DNA from: Caryophanales bacterium UBA5455
Lineage (GTDB): Bacteria; Bacillota_I; Bacilli_A; RFN20; CAG-826
Assembly (NCBI GenBank): GCA_002427365.1
Contig: DIQT01000015.1
Location: 76,600-140,599, forward strand
Direction: 5' to 3'
DNA length: 64,000 bases
Part shown: positions 11,308 through 20,241 of the stretch, one piece after another
Layout of the letters: each line of letters starts with the position of its first letter
Numbering within the stretch: position 1 is the stretch's first letter
The notes under the pieces: model-generated
The model's input: the letters and a program-made list of their open reading frames with translations, nothing else
Told to the model about the DNA's origin: nothing
The model's database searches: none
Translations under genes and position numbers: made by a program

Positions 11308-11748
11308 GTGGCAAAGTGTAGAAATTGTGGAACACAAGTTGAACCAAATGAAAAATATTGTCCGGTGTGCGGAATTGCTTCACCGGTGAGAATAAAAAAA
11401 CAACAAACCGTCGATTTAACAACGATGATTGATCCGGTCGCGGCCGATTATGAATTATATGACGCTAAATCACGAAAAGTTGCCTTTTTGTATTTTCTCA
11501 CGCTAGGCTTTACCGGCGCAGGCTTTTTCTATTTACGGAAAGTTGGTCGTGGGGTTGTCTGGGTTATTGTTAATGTTCTTTCGATTACATTATTAACCGT
11601 TCTAGGGGCGAGTAAACAAATCGGCATTCCTTGGTGGGGATTATTTTTAATTGTTTTTGGCTTATTCTTTTTAATTAATTTAGGGTTAGGTTTATATTAT
11701 TTATTCGCTCCAGATGTTAAAGATGGCGTCGGCGAATTTTTAGAATAG
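11308..11748 (+). CDS. Zinc-ribbon TM2-domain membrane protein
   Basis: 146 residues starting at GTG 11308 (AAAGGTGGT upstream). The N-terminal zinc ribbon uses Cys4, Cys7, Cys18 and Cys21 (CRNCG...CPVCG). The C-terminal half resembles the TM2 domain: a Gly-rich LGFTGAGFFYLRKVGRG turn between hydrophobic segments, then two or three membrane helices (about residues 55-80, 82-100, 108-135). Role unknown. It is 10 bp before mtaB and may be co-transcribed with it. The stop-to-start context contains the mtaB ribosome binding site. Confidence 0.7.
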   Translation: MAKCRNCGTQVEPNEKYCPVCGIASPVRIKKQQTVDLTTMIDPVAADYELYDAKSRKVAFLYFLTLGFTGAGFFYLRKVGRGVVWVIVNVLSITLLTVLGASKQIGIPWWGLFLIVFGLFFLINLGLGLYYLFAPDVKDGVGEFLE

Positions 11749-11758
11749 GAAACTTATT

Positions 11759-13027
11759 ATGAAATTTGTCGTTGAAACATTAGGCTGTAAAGTTAATAGC
11801 TATGAAAGTGATGCATTAAGTGTCGCGCTACTTAATAGTGGTTTTTCACTAGCAAAAATTGACGAAGATGTTGATGTCGCTATTATTAATACGTGTTCCG
11901 TGACTTCAACAAGTGATAAAAAATCACGCCAACAAATTCGTAAATTAATAAGAAGTTATCCAAACGCAATCGTTGTCGCAATGGGGTGCTATGTCCAAAT
12001 CGCTCATAACGAACTTAAAACAATTCCAGGTTTAGATATTTTAGTGGGTACATCTTTACGAAGTAGTATTCCAACCTTAATAGAACAATTTAAAAAAGAT
12101 GGTAAGCAAATTGATGCGGTCGAAGAAGAACCGCGCTTATTTACGTATGAAGAAATTGTGGCAACTTCATATACTTCGCATACACGTGCCTATTTAAAAA
12201 TCCAAGATGGGTGCGATAATTTTTGTAGTTATTGCATTATTCCATATTCGCGTGGGAAAAACCGATCCCGTTTAGAAAGTGAAGTCATCGCGGAAGCAGT
12301 TGCGCTCGTTGAAAAAGGGTATCCCGAAATTGTTTTAACGGGCATTCATACGGGTGGTTATGGCTTTGACTTAGAAGCGACTAATTTAACTATTTTATGT
12401 AAGAAAATTTTAGCCGCGGCGCCTGGCCTTGTCCGACTTAGAATTTCTTCCTTAGAAGAAACAGAAATTACTAGTGAATTAATTCATTTAATTAAAACTG
12501 AACCACGGATGGCGAAGCATCTTCATATTCCGCTTCAAAGCGGGAGTTCGAAGGTTTTACGAAGAATGAATCGAAGATATGATACGGATGCATTTTTAGC
12601 AAAATTAGATGAAATTCGTCGGGAAATTCCTCTACTTGCAATAACCACTGATGTTATTGTTGGCTTTCCTGGTGAAGAGGAAGAAGAATTTAAGGAAACA
12701 GTCGCGTTTATTAAAAAAGCTAACTTTAGTGAACTCCATGTTTTCCCATTTTCCTCACGAAGCGGCACACCCGCAAGTAAAATGCGCGGTCAAGTTGATC
12801 CCCAAGTTAAAAAAGACCGTGTGCAAGTTTTATTAGCGGTTAGTGAAGAATTAAATAAGAAGTATAAACAACAATTTGTTGGTCAAAGTCTAACGGTAAT
12901 CTTTGAAAACTTTGATGAAAATAAAAAAGTTTATCGCGGCCATACATCAAATTATTTATTAGTGGAACAAGCTAGTAACGAAAATTTATCCGGTAAAATA
13001 AAATCAGTAATTTATCAAATGCAATAA
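11759..13027 (+). CDS. mtaB: tRNA t6A37 methylthiotransferase MtaB
   Basis: Radical SAM enzyme that converts t6A to ms2t6A at position 37 of ANN-decoding tRNAs. 422 residues. The N-terminal UPF0004 domain starts with LGCKVNSYES, whose first Cys is a cluster ligand, and has further cysteines in NTCSV and GCYVQ. The radical SAM motif is CDNFCSYC, and a C-terminal TRAM-like segment follows. LGCKVN (rather than LGCqmN) places it with MtaB rather than MiaB. In B. subtilis prmA and rsmE sit between dnaJ and mtaB; both are missing here. Confidence 0.93.
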   Translation: MKFVVETLGCKVNSYESDALSVALLNSGFSLAKIDEDVDVAIINTCSVTSTSDKKSRQQIRKLIRSYPNAIVVAMGCYVQIAHNELKTIPGLDILVGTSLRSSIPTLIEQFKKDGKQIDAVEEEPRLFTYEEIVATSYTSHTRAYLKIQDGCDNFCSYCIIPYSRGKNRSRLESEVIAEAVALVEKGYPEIVLTGIHTGGYGFDLEATNLTILCKKILAAAPGLVRLRISSLEETEITSELIHLIKTEPRMAKHLHIPLQSGSSKVLRRMNRRYDTDAFLAKLDEIRREIPLLAITTDVIVGFPGEEEEEFKETVAFIKKANFSELHVFPFSSRSGTPASKMRGQVDPQVKKDRVQVLLAVSEELNKKYKQQFVGQSLTVIFENFDENKKVYRGHTSNYLLVEQASNENLSGKIKSVIYQMQ

Positions 13028-13095
13028 GTGTCGCATTTATATTAATAGACCCCAAGCCATAAAAACCGCTTTTCCTAAACAGTGTCGTAAAATTA

Positions 13096-13125
13096 TTGAC
13101 ATATTAATCCGCTTTTGTGTATAAT
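13096..13125 (+). promoter_or_regulatory. rpmF promoter
   Basis: Consensus -35 TTGACA (13096-13101) and consensus -10 TATAAT (13120-13125) with an 18-bp spacer. One of the strongest promoters in the window, as expected for a ribosomal protein gene. Confidence 0.85.
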
Positions 13126-13158
13126 GAGCATGCAAATAAAAAAGGAGGCGATATCGAT

Positions 13159-13476
13159 ATGGCAGTACCACAAAGAAGAGTCGGTAAAACAAGAAAAAGA
13201 AAACGGAGAGCTAATTTTAAATTAACAGTTGAAGGACTTGCAACATGTTCCAATTGCGGAGCGTTAATTCCTTCTCACACTGTATGCCCAGAATGTGGCT
13301 ATTACAAAGGCAATCCTGCTCGTAACGAAGACAAAGTCGAAGCTCAACAAGTTAATCCAAACAAACGGAAACGTGCGGGCCAAGGCAAAGGTCAAGAACC
13401 CGTTGCATCAGAAGTTAGTAAATCTGGTGTTAAACGGACGAAAAAAGTTGTTGAATCCGAACCAAGTGAAGAGTAG
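13159..13476 (+). CDS. rpmF: Ribosomal protein bL32 with long C-terminal extension
   Basis: Large-subunit protein bL32. The N-terminus [17 protein letters not shown] is diagnostic. The zinc ribbon uses Cys30, Cys33, Cys43 and Cys46 (CSNC...CPEC). L32 normally ends soon after, at 55-60 residues. This protein has 105, the extra part (about residues 53-105) being Lys/Arg-, Gln- and Ser/Glu-rich and probably disordered. ATG 13159 is fixed by the conserved N-terminus and AAAGGAGG 10 bp upstream. A terminator follows. Confidence 0.95.
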   Translation: MAVPQRRVGKTRKRKRRANFKLTVEGLATCSNCGALIPSHTVCPECGYYKGNPARNEDKVEAQQVNPNKRKRAGQGKGQEPVASEVSKSGVKRTKKVVESEPSEE

Positions 13477-13482
13477 TAATTA

Positions 13483-13508
13483 AAAGCTGAATTTTATTCG
13501 GCTTTTTT
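13483..13508 (+). terminator. Terminator after rpmF
   Basis: AAAGCTGAA (13483-13491), 5-nt loop, TTCGGCTTT (13497-13505) with one T-G pair, followed by T. Confidence 0.85.
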
Positions 13509-13531
13509 ATTTAAAAAAATTAGATAGATAA

Positions 13532-13540
13532 TGGTATAAT
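13532..13540 (+). promoter_or_regulatory. Extended -10 promoter giving a leaderless mRNA
   Basis: TGG plus TATAAT (13535-13540). The next gene's ATG begins 7 bp downstream at 13547, where the transcription start is expected. There is no room for a ribosome binding site. Confidence 0.7.
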
Positions 13541-13546
13541 AAGCGT

Positions 13547-13873
13547 ATGAAATGTCCCAATTGCCATCACGAAATTGAATCAAGTTTAACGAGCAAATGC
13601 CCAAACTGTGGGTTTAAGTTTGATGATGAATTTTATATTTCGCAAGCAAATGAAAGCGAAGATACGAGCAATTTAGATAAAAGTATCGATCCTGATGATT
13701 ATCCAACGGGTGGATTACCCTTTATTGCTCTAATTTTGCCCATATTAGGACTGCTCGCGATTATATTTCGGACAAAAAATAAGCCGTATACCCGGAAAAT
13801 CTACGCGATTGCGACGATTGCGGGCGCTGTTGCGTGGGGGGCTGTCTTATTTCTAATTTTTAAACAATGGTAG
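13547..13873 (+). CDS. Zinc-ribbon two-helix membrane protein
   Basis: 108 residues. A zinc ribbon (Cys3, Cys6, Cys18, Cys21; CPNC...CPNC) is followed by an acidic linker and two predicted membrane helices (about residues 57-75 and 84-105). ATG 13547 has no Shine-Dalgarno sequence and lies 7 bp after a perfect extended -10, so a leaderless transcript is likely. deoC starts 23 bp after its stop and is probably co-transcribed. No specific family recognised; probably structural or regulatory. Confidence 0.7.
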   Translation: MKCPNCHHEIESSLTSKCPNCGFKFDDEFYISQANESEDTSNLDKSIDPDDYPTGGLPFIALILPILGLLAIIFRTKNKPYTRKIYAIATIAGAVAWGAVLFLIFKQW

Positions 13874-13896
13874 TTAACAAAATTCAAGGAGGAATT

Positions 13897-14580
13897 ATGA
13901 AATATTCAAAGTATATTGATCACACCTTACTAAAGGCGGAAGCAACGCCCAAACAAATTATTGCTTTATGTAAAGAAGCGCACTTGTATGATTTTGCAAG
14001 TGTTTGTGTAAACTCAGGTTATGTCAGTTTAGCTCGCCGCGAACGCGACCGCGACCGGGCCGATTATAAAATTTGTACCGTTGTTGGGTTCCCTCTTGGC
14101 GCGATGAGTACAAAAGCTAAACTTGAAGAAACCAAAATTGCGTTAAAAGATGGTGCGGAAGAAGTTGATATGGTTATTAATGTCGGCTTATTAAAAGCGG
14201 GCAATTATGAAGCAGTTGAAAATGAAATCGCCGTACTTAAAAAAGCGTGTAAGAAAAACGTCCTCAAAGTAATTATTGAAGCGTGTTTATTAACGCCGGA
14301 AGAAATCGTTAAAGTGTGCGAACTTGCTAAAAGCGCCGGCGCTGATTACGTAAAAACTTCAACGGGTTTTTCAACTGGTGGAGCAAAAGTAGAAGATGTC
14401 GCTTTAATGCGGAAAACCGTTGGTCCAGAAATGGGTGTTAAAGCAAGTGGCGGCATTCATACACATGAACAAATGGTTGCCTTAATTAATGCAGGAGCGA
14501 GTCGGATTGGCGCAAGTAAAGGAAAAGCTTTATTAGAACCAAAAGGTGAAGAAAGCCCAAGTAACCCCGATAGTTACTAA
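13897..14580 (+). CDS. deoC: Deoxyribose-phosphate aldolase
   Basis: Cleaves 2-deoxyribose 5-phosphate to acetaldehyde and glyceraldehyde 3-phosphate in deoxynucleoside catabolism. 227 residues. The Schiff-base lysine is in YVKTSTGF, with the catalytic lysine in GVKASGGI and EVDMVINVG earlier. ATG 13897 follows AAGGAGGAATT; an in-frame ATG at 13867 overlaps the previous gene and lacks a site. It complements deoB (43.5-44.7 kb) and cdd (16.7 kb): together these let the cell use nucleosides. Confidence 0.95.
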   Translation: MKYSKYIDHTLLKAEATPKQIIALCKEAHLYDFASVCVNSGYVSLARRERDRDRADYKICTVVGFPLGAMSTKAKLEETKIALKDGAEEVDMVINVGLLKAGNYEAVENEIAVLKKACKKNVLKVIIEACLLTPEEIVKVCELAKSAGADYVKTSTGFSTGGAKVEDVALMRKTVGPEMGVKASGGIHTHEQMVALINAGASRIGASKGKALLEPKGEESPSNPDSY

Positions 14581-14628
14581 AAAAATCACTTTTTAATAAA
14601 TTTTATAGATAAGTTAAGAAAATTTAAC

Positions 14629-14653
14629 AAAATGCACACGAAAAGATGCATTT
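14629..14653 (+). terminator. Possible terminator after deoC
   Basis: AAATGCA (14630-14636) pairs with TGCATTT (14647-14653) over a 10-nt loop. The following T-run is short, so it is weak. Confidence 0.4.
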
Positions 14654-14690
14654 ATACTTGCTAAATAACGGTTACATCGTTATAATATTA

Positions 14691-14696
14691 ACCGTG
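14691..14696 (+). promoter_or_regulatory. rpsU -10 element
   Basis: TATAAT about 35 bp before the rpsU ATG. No convincing -35 at normal spacing (TTGCTA lies 27 bp upstream). Confidence 0.45.
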
Positions 14697-14731
14697 CTTA
14701 AAAAAGTTACGCGTGAAGGGAGTTGAGAACT

Positions 14732-14917
14732 ATGCCAAAAACAACAGTACGTGATAATGAAACACTTGATGAAGCGTTGCGTCGTTTTAAACGCCAAGTG
14801 AACAAAGCCGGCACCTTAACAGAAGCCCGCAAACGCGAATACTATGTTAAACCAGGGGTTAAACGGAGATTAAAAGCCGAAGCCGCCCAACGCAAACGCC
14901 GGAAAAAACGCCGGTAA
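14732..14917 (+). CDS. rpsU: Ribosomal protein bS21
   Basis: Small-subunit protein, 61 residues. It has the diagnostic N-terminus [21 protein letters not shown] and a very basic C-terminus ([17 protein letters not shown]). Start ATG 14732 follows AAGGGAGTTGAG; the in-frame ATG at 14723 overlaps that site. In B. subtilis rpsU is followed by yqeY. Here a terminator and the C39-like gene come next. Confidence 0.96.
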   Translation: MPKTTVRDNETLDEALRRFKRQVNKAGTLTEARKREYYVKPGVKRRLKAEAAQRKRRKKRR

Positions 14918-14934
14918 TTCTTATTAGAATATTT

Positions 14935-14958
14935 AAAGCATCGAAAGATGCTTTTTTT
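14935..14958 (+). terminator. Terminator after rpsU
   Basis: AAAGCATC (14935-14942), GAAA tetraloop, GATGCTTT (14947-14954), continuing into a T-run. Confidence 0.9.
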
Positions 14959-15006
14959 CTTCCAAATTTAAGAAACCTGCACTATTTAAGGAGTGGAGGA
15001 TTAAAG

Positions 15007-16203
15007 ATGGAATATATTTTACATCAAGCAACACCGAATAGTTGTGGAAGTGCGAGTTTAAAAATGCTCTTAGCGAATTTGTTTAAAAAAGAAAAGTATT
15101 TATATATTAATTATCGGGCAAATAATGCAAGTTTAGAAGATTTAATACGCGAGGCAAAAAAGTATGAAGTCGAAATGAGCGCGTATGATACAAGTGAAGA
15201 TAAAGAAAAGATCAAAGAAATTAAAACGCCAATCATCGCGGTAATTAATACGGGTAATACGAACCATTATGTTTATATTAAAAAACCAAATCGAGCAATT
15301 CTAACAATTTATGATCCAGTCCATGGGAAATATTATGTGCGGCGGAGTGTCTTTTTAAAATACTTTACGGGGTATTTTATTAAAGTTGAAAGCTATAACA
15401 TAGATGCGGATTTTGAAATTGCCAAGATAAAACGGCCCGTTAAATCAATTATCTTTAATATAATTTTGCAACTTTTTACTGTTGTGGCCTTTCTTGGCGC
15501 TTTTTACACAATGGATGAAAATTTTACGATTGGAACATCATTATCGTTTTTAGGAATTAGTGCATTGTTACTATATATTGAACGCCTTCAATTAAATTAT
15601 GCGATGAAACGCTATGATTATGATGTAATTATGATTAATCTCGGCTCAAATACAACGATTACTCCCCAAATACTCAAAACAAGTATGGAATATAAAAAGA
15701 TTATGTTTGGTAATCCGCTCCTATTTATTAATAATATCTTAATGCTTGCGGTTATCGCGACTTTTATTGCTATTAACGAATGGATTCATTTATTAGCGCT
15801 AGCAATCGCGGTGTCCATTATTTTAATATTAAAAGAAGTAAGCATCTTTTATAAAGGAAAAGCGACGTTAAAACTTACGGAAAATGAACAAGCGCTTTAT
15901 AAACATGCGTATTTAGAAGATGAAGGACTTGATTATGCCCAAGCGGTCGCGGAAACATCGTATCGTTATGGGAATTTTGTAATTTCCCTTAATGTTATTA
16001 AAGAAGTAGTCACGATTGGGCTGGTCATGCTTGTCATGGGAGTTAGCGAAATCGCTGCGGCTAATTATTTTATTTTTTATTACTTTACATATCACCTTTG
16101 TTTAGATAAAATCGGTGAAATTCTTTCGAGCACGACAAAAGCAAAAACAGTGTATGATTATAAGGAAAAGTTCTATAATATAATGTATGAAACGAGCAAC
16201 TAA
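15007..16203 (+). CDS. C39-type cysteine peptidase fused to an ABC-exporter-like membrane domain, no ATPase
   Basis: 398 residues. The N-terminal part is a C39-like papain fold as in peptidase-containing ABC transporters: Gln7 (oxyanion), Cys13 in SCGSASL, His87 in NHYVYI and Asp103 in YDPVHGKY. The rest has six predicted membrane helices in a 2+2+2 pattern (about 147-168, 175-195, 236-256, 260-281, 325-345, 347-366), with two long cytoplasmic loops as in type I exporters. The nucleotide-binding domain is absent and no Walker motifs occur; the gene ends cleanly at TAA. No leader-peptide substrate or separate ATPase gene is adjacent. ATG 15007 has GGAGTGGAGG upstream. It could process or export a peptide with an unlinked ATPase, or be a stand-alone membrane peptidase. 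Confidence 0.7.
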   Translation: MEYILHQATPNSCGSASLKMLLANLFKKEKYLYINYRANNASLEDLIREAKKYEVEMSAYDTSEDKEKIKEIKTPIIAVINTGNTNHYVYIKKPNRAILTIYDPVHGKYYVRRSVFLKYFTGYFIKVESYNIDADFEIAKIKRPVKSIIFNIILQLFTVVAFLGAFYTMDENFTIGTSLSFLGISALLLYIERLQLNYAMKRYDYDVIMINLGSNTTITPQILKTSMEYKKIMFGNPLLFINNILMLAVIATFIAINEWIHLLALAIAVSIILILKEVSIFYKGKATLKLTENEQALYKHAYLEDEGLDYAQAVAETSYRYGNFVISLNVIKEVVTIGLVMLVMGVSEIAAANYFIFYYFTYHLCLDKIGEILSSTTKAKTVYDYKEKFYNIMYETSN

Positions 16204-16216
16204 CATACGAGTTTTA

Positions 16217-16225
16217 TGGTAAAAT
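16217..16225 (+). promoter_or_regulatory. Extended -10 promoter of ybeY, leaderless start
   Basis: TGG plus TAAAAT (16220-16225). The ybeY ATG at 16232 coincides with the expected transcription start 7 bp downstream. No Shine-Dalgarno sequence is present. Confidence 0.6.
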
Positions 16226-16231
16226 AATAAT

Positions 16232-17114
<883 letters not shown>

Positions 17115-17996
17115 ATGAAAAGTGGCTTTATAAACGTTATTGGTCGACCAAATGTCGGTAAATCAACAATTATTAACGGGATTATTGGTGAAAAGATAGC
17201 CATTACCACCTCAAAACCCCAAACAACGAGAAATATCATTCGGGGTATTTTAAATTTGGATGACGCGCAATTAGTATTTATTGATACTCCAGGTATTCAT
17301 AAACCGCACCGGGCGTTAGGAGAACGGATGAACGCTTTAGCGTATGGTTCACTTTCCGGCGCGGATGCGACCGTTTTAGTCGTTGATGGCTCGCTTCCAT
17401 TTGGAACTGGCGATCAATATTTAGTTGATAATTTAACATATGAAGCCCCCTTGTTTATTGTTTTAAATAAAATTGATTTAACATCCTTTGAATTAATCGG
17501 AAAGTTAAAAGAAAAATATCATAATATTTATCCCCATGCGACATTAATCGAAATGTCGGCAATTCGTTCGTTTGGCTTTGATGACCTTGTTAAAGCTTTA
17601 TTAGCGGTTATGCCTGAAGGGCCATTATATTTTCCCCGTGATATCGTTAGTGACCGCGGTGATGAATTTGTAATTACGGAAATAATTCGTGAAAAAGCGA
17701 TGACACTCCTAGAACAAGAACTACCGCACTCTGTTGCCGTCGTTTTGGATAAATATGAAATGAAAGAAAATCGTGATGATATTTATGCGACGATCGTTTG
17801 TGAACGCGATTCCCATAAAGGAATGATTATTGGTAAAGGTGGCCAAATGATAAGAAAAATTCGTCATTTAGCCACAACGGATATTGTTAAGTTTTTAAAA
17901 CACCCGATTGCGTTAGAATTATATGTCCGTGTTCAACCAAATTGGCGCGATGATCCAAAATATTTTAATGCCCTTGGACTTGAGGATGTCGAATAA
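17115..17996 (+). CDS. era: Ribosome-assembly GTPase Era
   Basis: GTPase that binds the 3' end of 16S rRNA in 30S assembly. 293 residues. G1 GRPNVGKST, G3 DTPGIHKP, G4 NKID, and a C-terminal KH domain with GMIIGKGGQMIRKI. It starts directly after cdd and is followed 2 bp later by recO, an operon order shared with B. subtilis. Confidence 0.97.
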   Translation: MKSGFINVIGRPNVGKSTIINGIIGEKIAITTSKPQTTRNIIRGILNLDDAQLVFIDTPGIHKPHRALGERMNALAYGSLSGADATVLVVDGSLPFGTGDQYLVDNLTYEAPLFIVLNKIDLTSFELIGKLKEKYHNIYPHATLIEMSAIRSFGFDDLVKALLAVMPEGPLYFPRDIVSDRGDEFVITEIIREKAMTLLEQELPHSVAVVLDKYEMKENRDDIYATIVCERDSHKGMIIGKGGQMIRKIRHLATTDIVKFLKHPIALELYVRVQPNWRDDPKYFNALGLEDVE

Positions 17997-17998
17997 GC

Positions 17999-18736
17999 AT
18001 GGAAGCAACTGGCTATATTATTCGGGTAACACCTTATCAAGAAGCAAACGCGATTGTTAATTTATTAACGGCTAATGGCCTCGTGACGTTTAGTGCCCGG
18101 GGTATTTTAAAGATAAATGCTAAAAACGCCTCCGCAATTCAACCTTTTCACTATGTTAAAGTCGATTTAGCTGAAGGAAAAATGGCGACCGCGCGGTATA
18201 GTTTAAAAAACGCGGAACTACTTTGTGGTGTCGAAAAAATTATTAATAATCTAACGGCGATGAGCGCTTTATTTACAATTGGCGAAATTGTTAATAAACT
18301 TTTTGTTAACGATGAAGAAATTAGTGAAATCTATCCATATTTTGCTGCGGCGATCAAAACTATTTTAAATGGCTTTGACCCATTTACGGCAATTTTACTA
18401 TTTCTTGCCGCAAGTTTAAAAGTTGCGGGCTATGGCTTAGAAGTAAACCAATGCGTCAATTGTGGGAGTAAGAAGAACATTAAAGGATTTAGTGTCGAAG
18501 AAGGCGGTTTGTTATGTGAAACGTGTTTACTTGAACAAGGCGGTAAATCATTAAGTCCACGAATGATTAATATCGTTCGGTATATCTTCCTTTTCCCTGC
18601 GGAAAAGTTTGCGCATACTAGCTTCGCAGAAAGCGAAAATTCATTGCTTATCAGTCAACTTCTAATTTATTTAAACGATATGTTAAATGTAAAAATCAAC
18701 TCCTACAATGACTTTTTAAAAGTAAGTAAGGTCTAA
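17999..18736 (+). CDS. recO: DNA repair protein RecO
   Basis: Recombination mediator that helps load RecA on SSB-coated DNA, with RecR. 245 residues: an N-terminal OB fold (residues 1-80), then a helical domain with a four-cysteine zinc site (CVNCGSKK...CETC). Start ATG 17999, 2 bp after the era stop. It ends before a terminator/promoter region that leads to glyQS. Confidence 0.93.
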   Translation: MEATGYIIRVTPYQEANAIVNLLTANGLVTFSARGILKINAKNASAIQPFHYVKVDLAEGKMATARYSLKNAELLCGVEKIINNLTAMSALFTIGEIVNKLFVNDEEISEIYPYFAAAIKTILNGFDPFTAILLFLAASLKVAGYGLEVNQCVNCGSKKNIKGFSVEEGGLLCETCLLEQGGKSLSPRMINIVRYIFLFPAEKFAHTSFAESENSLLISQLLIYLNDMLNVKINSYNDFLKVSKV

Positions 18737-18756
18737 AGTACTTAACTGGTAACCAT

Positions 18757-18785
18757 TTGACAAAAACAGTAAAAACACCGATAAT
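18757..18785 (+). promoter_or_regulatory. glyQS promoter
   Basis: Consensus -35 TTGACA (18757-18762), 17-bp spacer and -10 GATAAT (18780-18785). Confidence 0.7.
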
Positions 18786-18801
18786 AATAGGTGTGCTTTT
18801 T
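18775..18801 (+). terminator. Weak terminator after recO, overlapping the glyQS -10
   Basis: ACACC (18775-18779) pairs with GGTGT (about 18790-18794) and is followed by GC and six T. The stem is only 5 bp. Its loop is the -10 region of the glyQS promoter. Confidence 0.5.
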
Positions 18802-18822
18802 TAGTAGAAATGAGGAAAAAAT

Positions 18823-20190
18823 ATGGCAGAATATCCATTCGACAAGACTGTTACGCACCTTGTCACGAGCGGCTTTGTTTTCCAAGGCTCAGAAATTTAT
18901 GGCGGTTTATCAAATACGTGGGACTATGGACCACTAGGTTGCGAAGTTAAAAATAACATTCGTAAATATTGGTGGAAACGGTTTGTTCAACAATCACCAT
19001 TAAACGTTGGGTTAGATTCCGCGATTTTAATGAATCCAAAAGTTTGGGAAGCGACGGGGCACGTTTCAACGTTTAACGATCCGTTAGTGGATTGTAAATA
19101 TTGTAAATCACGGTATCGGGCGGATACATTAGTTGAAAATCAATTTCCTGATGTGGAAGTTGAAGCCTTAGATACAGCTGGGTTAAATGAATTTATTAAA
19201 AACCATAATGTTACTTGTCCAAATTGTGGCAAAAGTGAATTTACCGAAATTCGCCAGTTTAATATGATGTTTAAAACGCATATTGGCGTTACGGAAGGGT
19301 CACAAAACCAAGTATATTTACGGCCCGAAACCGCGCAAGGAATATTTGTTAACTTTAATAATATTCAACGGTCCCAACGGTTAAAAGTCCCCTTTGGCGT
19401 CGCTCAAGTTGGTAAATCGTTCCGTAATGAAATTACTCCCGGAAACTTTATTTTCCGGACACGGGAATTTGAACAAATGGAACTCGAATTTTTCTGTAAA
19501 CCAGGTACGGACCTCGATTGGTTTAAATATTGGAAAGACTTTATGTGGCAATTCTTACTCGATATGGGGATTACGGGCGAAAAACTTCGTTACCGTGACC
19601 ATACACCACAAGAATTAGCTTTCTATTCGAAAGCGACAACCGATATTGAATATAAATTCCCCTTTGGTTGGGGCGAAATTTGGGGTATTGCGGACCGGAC
19701 CGACTATGATTTAAAGCAACATGCCGATTATAGTGGTAAACGGCTCGATTACCTTGATGCTGAAACGAATGAACGGTACACACCTTATTGTATTGAGCCA
19801 TCCGTTGGACTTGATCGACTCTTCTTAATGACATTAACTGATGCGTACGAAGAAGAACAATTAGAAAAAGACACGCGGATTGTTTTACACCTTCACCCCC
19901 GCTTAGCGGCATATAAGGTCGCTGTCCTTCCTTTAGCGAAGAAACTTGGCGATAAGGCAAGTGAAGTTACAACGCTGCTAAGTAATCACTTTATGGTTAC
20001 ATATGATGAAACGGGATCGATTGGCAAACGCTACCGGCGCCAAGATGCAATTGGTACTCCTTATTGCGTAACGATCGATTTTGATACGTTAGAAGATGAA
20101 TCGGTTACAATTCGCGAGCGTGATTCGATGGAACAAATTAGATTACCAATTAGCGAACTTGTTAAGTTTATTCGGTCTAAAGTCGAATAA
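18823..20190 (+). CDS. glyQS: Glycyl-tRNA synthetase, single-chain dimeric type
   Basis: Charges tRNA-Gly. 455 residues of the eukaryote/archaea-like alpha2 class II enzyme, instead of the separate GlyQ and GlyS subunits of B. subtilis. Class II motifs: [20 protein letters not shown] (given here in pieces: FRNEITPG, then RTREFEQME; motif 2) and [10 protein letters not shown] (motif 3). An inserted zinc-like CKYC...CPNC pair lies near residues 89-127. ATG 18823 follows ATGAGGAAAAA. It has the glyS position ahead of dnaG in the conserved recO-gly-dnaG-rpoD order. No T-box leader is present. Confidence 0.95.
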   Translation: MAEYPFDKTVTHLVTSGFVFQGSEIYGGLSNTWDYGPLGCEVKNNIRKYWWKRFVQQSPLNVGLDSAILMNPKVWEATGHVSTFNDPLVDCKYCKSRYRADTLVENQFPDVEVEALDTAGLNEFIKNHNVTCPNCGKSEFTEIRQFNMMFKTHIGVTEGSQNQVYLRPETAQGIFVNFNNIQRSQRLKVPFGVAQVGKSFRNEITPGNFIFRTREFEQMELEFFCKPGTDLDWFKYWKDFMWQFLLDMGITGEKLRYRDHTPQELAFYSKATTDIEYKFPFGWGEIWGIADRTDYDLKQHADYSGKRLDYLDAETNERYTPYCIEPSVGLDRLFLMTLTDAYEEEQLEKDTRIVLHLHPRLAAYKVAVLPLAKKLGDKASEVTTLLSNHFMVTYDETGSIGKRYRRQDAIGTPYCVTIDFDTLEDESVTIRERDSMEQIRLPISELVKFIRSKVE

Positions 20191-20241
20191 AAGTAAAATT
20201 AAAGTATAAAATTAGCAGATATTTAGTCGGAAGGAGGCGCG

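Noticed and set aside
19571..19960. 129-codon minus-strand frame inside glyQS
   Set aside because: Shadow of the GlyRS coding sequence with no motif, start signal or promoter.
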